A DNA stretch of 64,000 nt from contig CANMLS010000005.1 in assembly GCA_947498785.1 (NCBI GenBank), positions 62,001 to 126,000 on the forward strand, in the 5' to 3' direction. Positions within the stretch are counted from its first letter, which is position 1, and each line of letters opens with the position of its first letter. Below the pieces are notes generated by a model, which did no database searches, was not told where the DNA came from, and was given only the letters and a program-made list of their open reading frames with translations. This document shows positions 43,210-52,635 of the stretch, in pieces. The stretch is from an uncultured Aquimarina sp. (lineage in GTDB: Bacteria; Bacteroidota; Bacteroidia; Flavobacteriales; Flavobacteriaceae). Both the position numbers and the translations under genes were made by a program.

Positions 43210-46200
43210 ATGAAGCAGAAAAATAGTATTACGAACTACAATCGACATTTAGATCAGTTGTTCTGGAAATTAACCACTTTAATGATTTCCCACTTTAAAA
43301 AATCTCTAAGTTTTTTATTTATTTTACTACTCTTAGTAGGATATCAAAGTTATGGGCAGGATTTTTCACCTAAACAAATAGTTTCTCCAGAAACTGCTAT
43401 GTTAATGAAATTCGAGAATATCCCTGTAAGCACGTATACGGGTGTTCCGGATATTAACATTCCTATATATACTATTGAAGAAGAAAATTTAACTATTCCT
43501 ATAAAACTAAGGCATCATTCCTCGGGAGTCAAGGTTGGTGAAGAAGCTACTTGGGTAGGCCTTAACTGGGATTTATCCATAGGAGGTAGTATTACACAAG
43601 TTCCTGTGGGTGATCTTGATCAGGATGATCAATTTTTTAATACAACAGTCTATTATTACGATCGATTAATGAATATGGAATTTACACCTGGTTATCATGA
43701 ATATGGAGGAAGAGCAGAACGAGGTTTAGTATGGAATTGCGTACCTATAGACCCTACTGATGGTGATAGAGATGATATTGAAACTTTTAATGCTGCGCGT
43801 ACTTTTGGATGGGGACAACCAGATACTTTTCATCTCAATCTCCCGAATCAATCTCTAAAGTTTTATATCGACCCTGTTAGTAAACAGAATACTATTTTTG
43901 GGAATAATCCCACAAATCTTACAATTGAAGGACACCCTGATAGTGGATGGCTAGTCACAGATATGAATGGAATTAAATATTCTTTTTCTAAAAATATTGT
44001 AGAATATTCACAAACCTTTCCGCTCCCCGCTACTGGTAGACCTCAATATGGCAGTATCACATGGAAATTAGAAAAAATAACACTACCCTCTGGAAAAAAA
44101 ATTCATTTTTTCTACGAAGAAGGTTTTTTAACATCTAAAAATACCTCCGAAGAGTTTATTTATTCAAATACAACAAATGAGATTGTTAAGGACCGAAGAG
44201 AATACCTGAAAAGGACAGAACATAAAAACAAGTACCTACAAAGAATAGAAACATCTAAAGAATCTATATTTTTTCATTTAAGTAGTGCAAAGGAAGAACG
44301 TCAAGATATTGATTCTAAATATTTAGATAATGGACTATATGGCGCAAAAAGAGTAAATTCTATTACTGTTATAGATAAGTATAATAATGTAAACGTAAAA
44401 TCTTTTGAGTTTGACTATGACTATTTCTTAACAAGACCTGGTAGTACTAGTATTAAAGAAAAAAGATTAAAATTAAGCGCTATACAAGAAGTAGGATATG
44501 ATGCTAACAACAATAAAATACATGAAATCCCTCCATACAAATTTTCATATAACGAAACCTATTCACTACCCGAAAAAGACTCATATTCAGTAGATCATTG
44601 GGGATATTTCAATAATGAAAATAATTATGGGTTATTACCAAAATTTAAGAATGAAATATTGTCTAAAACAACTGATGTTAAAGATTTCCCCCACCACATT
44701 CTTAAAGAAATCCTAAAGATTAATGGGGCCAACAGAGGAATGAGACCAAAAGTTACAGAAACAGGACTTATAAAAAGTATTCAATACCCTACTGGGGGTA
44801 AAACTATTTTTAATTACGAGGCTAATAACTTTAGTAATTACCCAGTGTTGTCTGCCAAAGAAATAGATGAAGGTGTTGGCAGCATTAATAATCCTTTAAA
44901 AAATATAAATATTGTAGATTTAAATACTAGCTGTGTATATGAAAGAAAAAGCGAAAAAATATTCCCAAACAATATAGGTGAATTAAAAATATTAGATTTT
45001 AGTTATAGTTTTGCGCAAGTATCTGGGGAGCTTGATTGGCATCATTTTTACGATGCTACGATCAAAATTAATAGAGTTACAACAGATGGTACCGTTTCAA
45101 CAATAAAAACATATACTACAGGTACTGGCTCTATTAATGATAGCGGAACAGTTATTGGTAAAGAAGTTGGAAATATAGAATTCATAGGAAATGCCGACGA
45201 TTATTATTACGTAGAGTGTTTTTTACCTGATGTACCTGAATTAATACCTCAAAATGATTCGTGCATTCCTATAGCTTATGCTGGTGCAGGGTTTACTATT
45301 TATAAAAAAGAAGACGAAGATGATATTCCTGTTAAAAAGCTAAGTATTGGAGGAGGGGTGAGAATAAAAAACATTAAAAATTACGATAACAACGGAGAAT
45401 TAACTTCGCATAAGAAATTTAACTATTCAAAAGAAGATGGGCTTACTACTTCTGGTTTGTTAATGTCTCCTATAGATTATATAAATTATCAAACCTATAT
45501 TGGAAGAGCATATTCATGCATAGATCTTGGTCCTTTAGGCTTAAAGCTTAGTATAAGTCAATTTGATGCTTTTGACCTATCCATAGGTTCATCAAGTTAT
45601 TATCCTATAGCTTATGATGCACAAGGGGCATTGGTGGGCTATAGTAGAGTTGAAATTCTTGATATAGATAAAAACAATAAGCCCAATGGAAAAACTGTAA
45701 ACTTCTATAAAAATAGATCATCAGTTACTAGTAAAGCTACCGGGTTGCCCAATATTCCTTATGAAGATAATGGCCTATTAAATTATGTAGAACATTATAA
45801 ATTTGTTGTTAATGATAGTACATATTCTTCAGTTAAGAAAACTAAATACGATTATAAACAAATATCACAAAAGAAAAATTATGGAGTAATTGTAAAAGAT
45901 CGCTATAGAGGTTTTGATGGATGCGCCCCTTGTGGAGGTATCGCACCGATTAACCCCTTCATTTTTCAAGAGAAAAGATGGACTATACAATATTATCCAA
46001 TACAGACGAGATGGAGTGTACTAGACAAGACTACAGAATATGAATATAGAAATGGTAATGAGATTGTAAGTAATTTAGAGTATGATTATAATCAGCTGGG
46101 CCAGATTATAGAAGAGAGAAATACGAATAGTAAAAAACAAGTACAACGAACTCAATATACATATCCTATTGATGTATCACAACCTAATGAGGTACAGATT

Positions 46201-46773
46201 TCCATGAGAGATAAAGGATTTTATAATTTAATGATTGAAAGAAAAACGTTTAATGAAACTAAGCTTATAAATAGAACTTCTTTTTCTCACCAACAACAAT
46301 CTAATGGAGATATTAAACTAACAAAAATTGAAACATCAAAAAATAATGCAGAAAAACAAATACTTCTTTCAAGTGTTCTTTATGATGATATAGGTAATAT
46401 TATTCAATATAAAAATAAAAAAGAAGATATATATATCACTAATGTATGGGGATATTACAAACAATACCCTGTGGCAAAAATTCACAATGCAACTTTTGAA
46501 GAAGTTGCTACTGCATTAGGCATTACTGCATCAACATTAAAACGTTTAGGACTAGTAGACTTAGATAAAATAAATACGTTACAGGAAAAGCTTCCCAAAG
46601 CATTTATAACAACTTATAAACATAAACCTTTGGTAGGTGTTACAAGTATTACTGACCCTACAGGAGATACTACGTATTACGAGTATGATGAACATAATCG
46701 TTTAAAACAAGTTAAAGATCATACTGGGAATGTTTTATCTAAAACAAATTATCAATATAAACGTCTAGATTAA
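43210..46773 (+). CDS. Giant exported RHS/SpvB-like shell protein, N-terminal component
   Basis: 1187 aa from ATG 43210; ATG 43282 (MISHFKKSLSFLFILLLLVGY) would give a more ordinary signal peptide ending YGQ. The mature start FSPKQIVSPETAMLMKFENIPVS and LRHHSSGVKVGEEATWVGLNWDLS is characteristic of the large Bacteroidota proteins that precede DUF6443/RHS genes. The C terminus shows RHS-type YD repeats (DTTYYEYDEHNRLKQVKDHTG). Together with the next gene it probably builds a beta-cage of the TcB/TcC or RHS kind, split over two polypeptides. No protease or toxin domain is seen in this part. The gap to the second RHS gene is 49 bp. Confidence 0.82.
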   Translation: MKQKNSITNYNRHLDQLFWKLTTLMISHFKKSLSFLFILLLLVGYQSYGQDFSPKQIVSPETAMLMKFENIPVSTYTGVPDINIPIYTIEEENLTIPIKLRHHSSGVKVGEEATWVGLNWDLSIGGSITQVPVGDLDQDDQFFNTTVYYYDRLMNMEFTPGYHEYGGRAERGLVWNCVPIDPTDGDRDDIETFNAARTFGWGQPDTFHLNLPNQSLKFYIDPVSKQNTIFGNNPTNLTIEGHPDSGWLVTDMNGIKYSFSKNIVEYSQTFPLPATGRPQYGSITWKLEKITLPSGKKIHFFYEEGFLTSKNTSEEFIYSNTTNEIVKDRREYLKRTEHKNKYLQRIETSKESIFFHLSSAKEERQDIDSKYLDNGLYGAKRVNSITVIDKYNNVNVKSFEFDYDYFLTRPGSTSIKEKRLKLSAIQEVGYDANNNKIHEIPPYKFSYNETYSLPEKDSYSVDHWGYFNNENNYGLLPKFKNEILSKTTDVKDFPHHILKEILKINGANRGMRPKVTETGLIKSIQYPTGGKTIFNYEANNFSNYPVLSAKEIDEGVGSINNPLKNINIVDLNTSCVYERKSEKIFPNNIGELKILDFSYSFAQVSGELDWHHFYDATIKINRVTTDGTVSTIKTYTTGTGSINDSGTVIGKEVGNIEFIGNADDYYYVECFLPDVPELIPQNDSCIPIAYAGAGFTIYKKEDEDDIPVKKLSIGGGVRIKNIKNYDNNGELTSHKKFNYSKEDGLTTSGLLMSPIDYINYQTYIGRAYSCIDLGPLGLKLSISQFDAFDLSIGSSSYYPIAYDAQGALVGYSRVEILDIDKNNKPNGKTVNFYKNRSSVTSKATGLPNIPYEDNGLLNYVEHYKFVVNDSTYSSVKKTKYDYKQISQKKNYGVIVKDRYRGFDGCAPCGGIAPINPFIFQEKRWTIQYYPIQTRWSVLDKTTEYEYRNGNEIVSNLEYDYNQLGQIIEERNTNSKKQVQRTQYTYPIDVSQPNEVQISMRDKGFYNLMIERKTFNETKLINRTSFSHQQQSNGDIKLTKIETSKNNAEKQILLSSVLYDDIGNIIQYKNKKEDIYITNVWGYYKQYPVAKIHNATFEEVATALGITASTLKRLGLVDLDKINTLQEKLPKAFITTYKHKPLVGVTSITDPTGDTTYYEYDEHNRLKQVKDHTGNVLSKTNYQYKRLD

Positions 46774-46822
46774 AATTATAAAAAAATAAAATGTGAATCA
46801 TTCACAATAAAAATAATAACAA

Positions 46823-49800
46823 ATGAAACAATTAATTCTTTTGTCATTTTTCCTTTTGTCTAATGTTTTGATTTGGGCTCAGGAAAGTTTTGACATAAAT
46901 GCTACAACTACCAATGTGAATGGAGATCAAAACCCCTCATATATTTGGGCTTTAGATAAAGATAAAGATGGGTTTGGGAATCCCAATATAACCATTATTA
47001 GTAGTACTCAACCTAATGGGTATGTACGTAACGGTGATGATTGTAATGATGATGATCCTACAATTAACCCTAATACCATTTGGTATCTTGATGCAGATAA
47101 TGATGACTACGGAGGTCCTAACAATACTAAAAAGAGTTGTATACAACCCAATGGATATACTAGCAATAATCAAGATTGTAACGATAATGACGCTAGTATT
47201 AACCCTAATACTATCTGGTATCTTGATGCCGATAATGATGGGTTTGGACACCCTAATGAAACCACAAAACAATGCGAGCAACCAAATGGGTATACTAGTA
47301 ATAATCAAGATTGTAATGATAATGATGCCAGTATTAATCCTAATACTGTTTGGTATCTTGATGCCGATAATGATGGCTATGGAGATCCTAATAATACTAA
47401 GACGAGCTGTACAAAACCTATAGGTTATGTATCGAATAAATATGATAAATGTCCTAATAAACCAGGGATAGACTATGGTTGTGGGGATACTTTAGTACTA
47501 AGTAATGAAAATTATATTTACACAAGAATTCCTAAAAAGCCAATGAAATCGGTTTCAGAAAATAGCCTTAAAGAAATAGTTTCAGGTATTACTTATTTTG
47601 ATGGATTAGGAAGACCCAAACAACAAATTGCGATTCAAAACTCCCCCAATAAAAAAGACATCGTAACTCACATAGCATATGATGATTATGGAAGAGAAAG
47701 AAAAAGATATTTGCCTTTTGAAAGAGAAAATGGCGTATTGGGGAATTTTGATGTTGTAGATGTTCACAAAGATATTAACCGGTATTATAAAAATAAATAT
47801 CCTGATGATTTTTCAGGTCTTATCGAAGAACATGTAAATGCCTATTCAGAAACTATTTTTGAGGCTTCACCTCTCAATCAGGTACTAAAAACAGGTGTCC
47901 CCGGACAATCTTGGAAAGCAAACTCTATAAATGATGAAGATCATACCATAAAGTTGGAGTATCGTTCAAATGAGGCCGACGAAGTTGTTTTATTTGAAGT
48001 AGAATTTATTGGTGGAGACCCGGAAAAACCTTCATTAGTGCAACATCAATTTTATGCTCAGAATGAATTCTATACAACGATTACCAAAGATGAAAACTGG
48101 AATCCAGACCAGCAATATCCCAAAGATCACACTACCGAAGAATTTACCGATAAAAATGGAAAAGTAGTTTTAAAACGGGTGTATAATGACAATATCCCTC
48201 ATGACACCTATTATGTATATGATGATTATGATAATCTCACCTATGTGATTCCACCTAAAGTAAACATTAATGGTACAGTATCGGCCAGCGAGCTTGCCGA
48301 GCTGTGTTATCAATATAAATACGACTATCGAAATCGTTTAATCGAGAAAAAAGTACCGGGCAAAGGATGGGAACACATCGTTTATGACGAATTAGATCGA
48401 CCGGTATTAACACAACATGCTAACCAAAGAAAGGAAAATTCAGGAAAATCGGCAGATGAATGGTTGTTTACCAAATACGATGTGTTTGGTAGAGTGGCCT
48501 ATACCGGCAAGATAACCGATGACCGGGAACGTAAAGTGATACAACAAGAAATTAATAACAATAGTAATGACCTTTGGGTAACGAGAGGTGATGCAATGAC
48601 GATAGGGGGGGTATCAATAAAGTATAATAACGGGGGATATCCTAAAGTAACCACTGGTGAGGTTTTAACAATCAATTATTATGACGATTACAATTTTGAT
48701 AAAGCGGGAGGTATTAATCCAAATATGGTGTATAACCAAAATGTTACAACTAATACCAAAACATTAGCTACCGGGAGTAAGGTTAAAGTACTAGACACCG
48801 ATAAGTGGATTACTACAGTACATTATTATGATGATAAAGCAAGGTCCATCTATGGATATACCAACAATGACTATTTGAAGACTACAAATACCATAAGTAC
48901 TCAATTGGACTTTGTAGGAAAAGTGATAGAAAGCACAACTACACATCAGCGACTTTCTAATGCTCTTATTACTACTATAGATAGGTTTACTTATGATCAT
49001 GTGGGGCGTTTGTTAACACAAAAACAAACCATTGATAATCAACAAGAAGAACTGATCGTTAGTAATACGTATGATGAATTAGGGATGCTGGTTAAAAAAG
49101 GAGTTGGGGGGGCTACTAATAGTAATATTAGAAATCTTGTAAATGTTATTATTGAACCTAATCAGATAATTAAAAAAAATGTTCCTAATAATGCCTGGAA
49201 CACAGGGTTTTCCTCTAAATTTTCGATACAAGGTGATGGAGCAGTAGTCTTTGAGGTTGCGCAAACTAATAAAGACCTTATGGTTGGGCTTTCAAAAGAA
49301 GACAACGATGTTGATTTTAAAAGTATCGACTATGCTATTTATACTACTTCAGGAGAAAAAATTCAGGTACGAGAAAAAGGAATCGTTAAAGGAAATTTAG
49401 ATATAACATACAAAATAGGAGATTTGCTTTCAGTTGAAAGAGCGGGAAATGCTATAGTATATAAAAAGAATAATGAGGTGTTTTATACATCTGCAACACC
49501 ATCAAACGGTAACTTAATAGGAGATGTTTCGATGTTTCATATAAACAGTAGAATAAAAAACTTTAGACTTATTAACCCTATAATAAAAAGTCTACAAACT
49601 ATTGATTATGCTTACAATGTAAGAGGGTGGTTACAACAGATAAATAATCCTAATAGCACATTAGGGAATGACCTTTTTGCCTTTAAAATCAATTATAATA
49701 CCACCGATGATACAGAAAGCACGGCATTATTTAACGGTAATATTAGTGAAACCCATTGGAAAACTGCCAATGACAATATCAAGAGAGACTATGCGTATGG

Positions 49801-51340
49801 GTATGATGCCTTAGATCGTATTACAAAAGGGATCGATAATACAGGGAGATATAATCTCACCAATGTTGCCTATGATCAAAATGGTAATATCTTAAATCTT
49901 ACCCGCCAAGGATGGAAAAATGGGGTAAGCTATGCCAATATGGACCGTTTATATTATACCTATGATCAAGGAAACAAATTAATGAAAGTAGTAGACACGG
50001 GTAATGACAATTACGGTTTTAAAGATGGAACGAATACTGGTAATGACTATGTATATGATGTCAATGGAAACATGACTGTTGATCGTAATAAAGGCATTAC
50101 CAACATACGTTATAATCATCTAAATTTACCCACTGTGGTTACCATTAATGGGAAACAAATTCGATATACTTATGATGCTACCGGAACAAAATTAACCAAA
50201 TCGGTAAACGGAGTATTTACACATTACGATGGTGGCTATGTCTATGAAGGACCAGATTTACAATTCTTTAAACACTCTGAAGGGTATGTAGAGCCTAATA
50301 CTAATGGCAGTTTTGATTATGTATACCAATACAAAGATCATATAGATAATATTCGTTTAAGCTATAGTGATACGAACAAAGATGGTATCGTGACTAAAGA
50401 TGAAATACGCGAAGAAAACAATTATTATCCCTTTGGCCTTAAGCATAAAGGGTATAATGGTATCATAAGAGGTAAAGATTATAAATACGGTTTTGGTGAT
50501 AAGGAAGAACAAGATGAGCATGGTTTAGATTGGATCGATATTACTGCTCGTAATTATGACCCTGCATTAGGGCGTTGGATGAATTTGGATCCTTTGGCAG
50601 AATTAATGCGTAGACATTCTCCTTATAACTATGGGTTTGATAACCCTATTTATTTTGTAGACCCTGATGGGATGATGCCTTTGCCGAGTGATTATGATTT
50701 AGAGATGTATTCTGATTATCAAAAGTATTATTATGAAGAGTACTTTAATAGTGACATTCATGATGACATTGCAACGAACGACGAAACGCCCTCTTCTGAC
50801 AAAAAAATCCCAGGTTGTCCAAAATGTGACCCTAGAGCAAGGTTACTAGATGAAGTTACTATTACGGGAAGTATATATGATGATGTATTAAATACTGATA
50901 ATCTACCCAAATATACAATTAAAGAAGATAAACCAAATGTATTTGGTAAGATCAAAATTTTAGCAGAATTTCTTCCTTCATTGCAAAAGGACCAAGTTTT
51001 GGATACCTATGAAATAATCGATAGAATATATATCGGATTTGGGCAAGTAGGAAGAAATAGGTATAATTTGGAAGGATATGCTGTTAGTAGAGATGAGATT
51101 ACAGATGCAGGCATTAATACAATAATAACTTTTTTTCCAGCTCCTACAACCAAAGGTTTTAATGCTGCTCAGTTCAGTAAGCTATTCAAAGGAACATTGG
51201 TAAATAAATATTTATATCGTTATAGTTCGAAATTTAGAGGAAGAGTAAACAAAGCTTTTAATTCCTTATTGAAAAAATTTGATTCTCCAAAATCCGTTAG
51301 AGATACTGCACAAGAAGTAAAAGATTTGATTGAAGAATAG
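46823..51340 (+). CDS. Giant RHS protein: MopE-like repeats, DUF6443, RHS core and variable C-terminal domain
   Basis: 1505 aa. Signal peptide (NVLIWAQ); residues ~50-215 hold four MopE/thrombospondin-3-like units with DADNDGYGDPN calcium-type loops and paired Cys; ~235-320 a DUF6443 domain (ITYFDGLGRPKQQIAIQ); then many RHS YD repeats and the RHS-associated core (RNYDPALGRWMNLDPL ... NPIYFVDPDGM) ending at residue 1284. The last 221 residues are outside the core, the position of the variable effector in polymorphic toxins; it ends in a basic helical stretch (FRGRVNKAFNSLLKKF). No toxin family recognised and no conventional immunity gene follows. Expressed presumably with the upstream RHS gene. 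Confidence 0.88.
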   Translation: MKQLILLSFFLLSNVLIWAQESFDINATTTNVNGDQNPSYIWALDKDKDGFGNPNITIISSTQPNGYVRNGDDCNDDDPTINPNTIWYLDADNDDYGGPNNTKKSCIQPNGYTSNNQDCNDNDASINPNTIWYLDADNDGFGHPNETTKQCEQPNGYTSNNQDCNDNDASINPNTVWYLDADNDGYGDPNNTKTSCTKPIGYVSNKYDKCPNKPGIDYGCGDTLVLSNENYIYTRIPKKPMKSVSENSLKEIVSGITYFDGLGRPKQQIAIQNSPNKKDIVTHIAYDDYGRERKRYLPFERENGVLGNFDVVDVHKDINRYYKNKYPDDFSGLIEEHVNAYSETIFEASPLNQVLKTGVPGQSWKANSINDEDHTIKLEYRSNEADEVVLFEVEFIGGDPEKPSLVQHQFYAQNEFYTTITKDENWNPDQQYPKDHTTEEFTDKNGKVVLKRVYNDNIPHDTYYVYDDYDNLTYVIPPKVNINGTVSASELAELCYQYKYDYRNRLIEKKVPGKGWEHIVYDELDRPVLTQHANQRKENSGKSADEWLFTKYDVFGRVAYTGKITDDRERKVIQQEINNNSNDLWVTRGDAMTIGGVSIKYNNGGYPKVTTGEVLTINYYDDYNFDKAGGINPNMVYNQNVTTNTKTLATGSKVKVLDTDKWITTVHYYDDKARSIYGYTNNDYLKTTNTISTQLDFVGKVIESTTTHQRLSNALITTIDRFTYDHVGRLLTQKQTIDNQQEELIVSNTYDELGMLVKKGVGGATNSNIRNLVNVIIEPNQIIKKNVPNNAWNTGFSSKFSIQGDGAVVFEVAQTNKDLMVGLSKEDNDVDFKSIDYAIYTTSGEKIQVREKGIVKGNLDITYKIGDLLSVERAGNAIVYKKNNEVFYTSATPSNGNLIGDVSMFHINSRIKNFRLINPIIKSLQTIDYAYNVRGWLQQINNPNSTLGNDLFAFKINYNTTDDTESTALFNGNISETHWKTANDNIKRDYAYGYDALDRITKGIDNTGRYNLTNVAYDQNGNILNLTRQGWKNGVSYANMDRLYYTYDQGNKLMKVVDTGNDNYGFKDGTNTGNDYVYDVNGNMTVDRNKGITNIRYNHLNLPTVVTINGKQIRYTYDATGTKLTKSVNGVFTHYDGGYVYEGPDLQFFKHSEGYVEPNTNGSFDYVYQYKDHIDNIRLSYSDTNKDGIVTKDEIREENNYYPFGLKHKGYNGIIRGKDYKYGFGDKEEQDEHGLDWIDITARNYDPALGRWMNLDPLAELMRRHSPYNYGFDNPIYFVDPDGMMPLPSDYDLEMYSDYQKYYYEEYFNSDIHDDIATNDETPSSDKKIPGCPKCDPRARLLDEVTITGSIYDDVLNTDNLPKYTIKEDKPNVFGKIKILAEFLPSLQKDQVLDTYEIIDRIYIGFGQVGRNRYNLEGYAVSRDEITDAGINTIITFFPAPTTKGFNAAQFSKLFKGTLVNKYLYRYSSKFRGRVNKAFNSLLKKFDSPKSVRDTAQEVKDLIEE
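47042..47446 (+). repeat. Three in-frame 135-bp repeats inside the RHS gene
   Basis: Units of 45 codons start at 47042, 47177 and 47312, each beginning C-N-D and containing INPNT-x-WYLDADND and a second Cys before QPNGY; a partial unit precedes them (from about 46940). They encode MopE-like Asp-rich loops. High DNA similarity between units 2 and 3 suggests recent duplication or gene conversion. Confidence 0.88.
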
Positions 51341-51422
51341 ATTTTGAGCATACTTGCTCTGCAAAGTTTGCAACTTCGTAGCGTTTTAAACTGAGTGTAA
51401 AGAGACAACTATTAAAGATAGG

Positions 51423-51459
51423 AAACAGTTGCAAATTAGGTTTTGTAGCTGTTTTTTTT
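51423..51459 (+). terminator. Terminator after the RHS gene (AAACAG...CTGTTT type, copy 1)
   Basis: AAACAGTTGCAAA pairs with TTTTGTAGCTGTTT (small internal mismatch), then eight T. Closely related hairpins follow at 51662-51697 and 52532-52567, so the terminator belongs to a duplicated unit. Confidence 0.82.
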
Positions 51460-51661
51460 ATCAAAAAAAAACATACAACAAGGAGGGTATGCTTAATACA
51501 TTAAACTGACTTAAACATATTAAAAACATAAAATAATGAAAAACAATAAATTAAGTTACTTAAGTTTTTTATCCACCTGCTGCCGCTAGAGTGATCGCTA
51601 CCGCTACGTCTTTGACTAGTGGCGTTCTGAGTGAGCAGTAAGAGTGAGATTTATAGATAAG
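51460..51661. other. Degenerate first unit of the peptide array, with a GC-rich patch
   Basis: Contains a -10-like TACATT at 51497-51502 without a proper GTAAC, and an ATG at 51536 with only 17 sense codons (MKNNKLSYLSFLSTCCR) that does not resemble the GG leaders. Bases 51573-51640 are much richer in G and C than their surroundings and read across frames. From 51621 the sequence repeats the RHS 3' flank (compare GCGTT..CTGAGTG at 51381). Probably a remnant of an earlier gene or toxin cassette end. I could not identify a functional gene. Confidence 0.4.
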
Positions 51662-51697
51662 AAACAGTTACAAAGTAAATTTTGTAGCTGTTTTTTT
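51662..51697 (+). terminator. Peptide-array terminator, copy 2
   Basis: AAACAGTTACAAA (51662-51674) pairs along 13 positions with TTTGTAGCTGTTT, one G-T wobble, 5-6 nt loop, followed by T7. The wobble/Watson-Crick differences against copy 1 keep the pairing. Confidence 0.85.
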
Positions 51698-51718
51698 ATA
51701 AAAAAAGAAAAGTAAAGG

Positions 51719-51744
51719 GTAACATTTTAAGAGGTCATTATATT
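51719..51744 (+). promoter_or_regulatory. Sigma-regulon promoter, peptide unit 1
   Basis: GTAAC (51719-51723), 15 nt, TATATT (51739-51744), then AAAGG. Twenty-nine nt before the ATG of the first GG-leader peptide. The spacer ATTTTAAGAGGTCA is shared with the copy at 52589, reflecting unit duplication. Confidence 0.72.
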
Positions 51745-51772
51745 AAAGGTTCATATTAAAACATAAAAAGAC

Positions 51773-51913
51773 ATGAAAAAAAGTAATCCATTAAATCAAA
51801 AAAGTATTTCGATAGAGAGATTCAAAAAACAGAGTTTAAATAAGATGCAAAAGATTAAAGTAAAAGGAGGAGAAAGAGTTAGAACTGCAAGTTCAAGTGT
51901 AGTAACAGATTAG
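51773..51913 (+). CDS. GG-leader peptide precursor 1 (46 aa)
   Basis: A 46-residue peptide too short for routine calling. The N-terminal part (ISIERFKKQSLNKMQKIKVKGG) follows the Bacteroidota natural-product leader pattern: basic/hydrophobic helix, K-x-L-x-K-M-x-x-I-K-GG. The part after Gly-Gly is ERVRTASSSVVTD, rich in Ser and Thr, which would suit dehydration or other modification. It has its own sigma-regulon promoter and a terminator at 51943-51983. No modification enzyme or GG-peptidase transporter is visible in the window. Confidence 0.65.
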   Translation: MKKSNPLNQKSISIERFKKQSLNKMQKIKVKGGERVRTASSSVVTD

Positions 51914-51942
51914 GTGAATAAATTATTATAGATACTAATCTA

Positions 51943-51983
51943 AAGGATAGCTCGGGTTTAAAAAGGTGAATCCGAGCTTATCT
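51943..51983 (+). terminator. Terminator after peptide 1
   Basis: AGCTCGG (51949-51955) pairs with CCGAGCT (51972-51978), extended by GGAT/ATC-type pairs and a G-T wobble; the loop is A-rich and TCTT follows. Weaker T tract than the AAACAG-type terminators. Confidence 0.65.
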
Positions 51984-52026
51984 TAACGGTAATAAAAATA
52001 CCATATTTATTAAACAAACATATATC

Positions 52027-52203
52027 ATGAAAAAATCAAACGAAAAATCAGGAATTTCAAAATTAAAATTACGCAAACTATCCATTGTTAAGTTAAATAC
52101 GATGCATATGATAAAAGGAGGAGGAGAAAGTATTGATGATGGAAGCACAGGGATATACGATCCTAAAGATTTTAGTAAACAAATGCCTGATGCTTGTTGG
52201 TAA
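52027..52203 (+). CDS. GG-leader peptide precursor 2 (58 aa)
   Basis: Leader ISKLKLRKLSIVKLNTMHMIKGG fits the Bacteroidota GG-leader consensus (KLKL-x-K-x-x-I-x-x-L-N-x-x-x-M-x-x-I-x-GG) very well. The core after GG is acidic and ends D-A-C-W with a single Cys. A-rich sequence precedes the ATG. It shares its transcript region with peptide 3, as no promoter motif separates them; a pseudoknot-like structure begins 11 nt after the stop. Confidence 0.7.
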   Translation: MKKSNEKSGISKLKLRKLSIVKLNTMHMIKGGGESIDDGSTGIYDPKDFSKQMPDACW

Positions 52204-52213
52204 ATTACTTAAT

Positions 52214-52249
52214 AGACATAAATCCCAAGTGTCTATAAATTAATTTGGG
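52214..52249 (+). ncRNA. Predicted H-type pseudoknot upstream of peptide 3
   Basis: AGACA (52214-52218) pairs with TGTCT (52230-52234); CCCAA (52224-52228), inside that loop, pairs with TTGGG (52245-52249) outside it. The homologous leader before peptide 4 keeps stem 1 and replaces stem 2 by CCTGA/TCAGG, two compensatory changes. Hence an interlaced RNA fold is likely, or two alternative hairpins. Confidence 0.6.
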
Positions 52250-52275
52250 TTTCATTAATACTTAAACGTTTAGTT

Positions 52276-52485
52276 ATGTTACACAACATTTTAAAATTAG
52301 AAGGAGTTTCAAAACTCAACAAAAATTAATTGGTACATCTCAAAGGATCTGGAATTCCACCTACCAATGAAGAAGAATGTGATCATTGTAGAGGAGACTG
52401 GAATGGATTTTTCTGCGCATTACCCTTTGATGCTCCGCCACAATGTAGTTATGGGAGCAATGTTGATTTGACTTGGAGAGATTAA
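52276..52485 (+). pseudogene. Cys-rich GG-type peptide precursor 3 with nonsense codon in the leader
   Basis: ATG 52276 gives MLHNILKLEGVSKLNKN, the start of another widespread Bacteroidota leader type (ML-x-NIL-x-LEGV-x-x-L-x-K-x-x-x-x-x-I-x-GG), then TAA at 52327-52329 where a Gln (CAA) would be expected. The frame continues LVHLKGSG and a core with four Cys (EECDHC, FFCALP, PPQCSY) to TAA at 52483. A single C-to-T change explains the interruption. Restart at the TTG codon immediately after the stop is possible but would lack most of the leader. A 7-bp hairpin plus T tract (52497-52520) and the AAACAG terminator follow. Confidence 0.65.
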
Positions 52486-52496
52486 CACCAGATCAT

Positions 52497-52567
52497 TCAG
52501 ATTTGCAATCTGAGATTTTTTCAAAAACAAAAAACAGTTATAGGTACCAACTTGTAGCTGTTTTTTT
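52497..52567 (+). terminator. Tandem terminators after peptide 3
   Basis: First: TCAGATT (52497-52503), TGC loop, AATCTGA (52507-52513), then GATTTTTTC. Second: AAACAGTTATAGG (52532-52544) pairing with CTTGTAGCTGTTT, then T7, copy 3 of the array's terminator type. Confidence 0.8.
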
Positions 52568-52588
52568 ATGCATTCTATAAAAATTGAG

Positions 52589-52614
52589 GTAACATTTTAA
52601 GAGGTCAATACATT
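52589..52614 (+). promoter_or_regulatory. Sigma-regulon promoter, peptide unit 4
   Basis: GTAAC (52589-52593), 15 nt, TACATT (52609-52614), then AAAAA. Eighty-three nt before the presumed start of peptide 4; the 5' leader holds the second pseudoknot. Confidence 0.75.
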
Positions 52615-52635
52615 AAAAACTCATCACATATCAAA

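Noticed and set aside
46952-47423. Overlapping frames over the 135-bp repeats on both strands
   Set aside because: They are produced by the periodic MopE-like repeats and translate to Ile/Met-rich low-complexity sequence.
51536-51589. 17-codon peptide gene (MKNNKLSYLSFLSTCCR)
   Set aside because: It does not resemble the GG leaders, its -35 box is missing, and the frame breaks into a GC-rich scrap; reported only as a degenerate unit.
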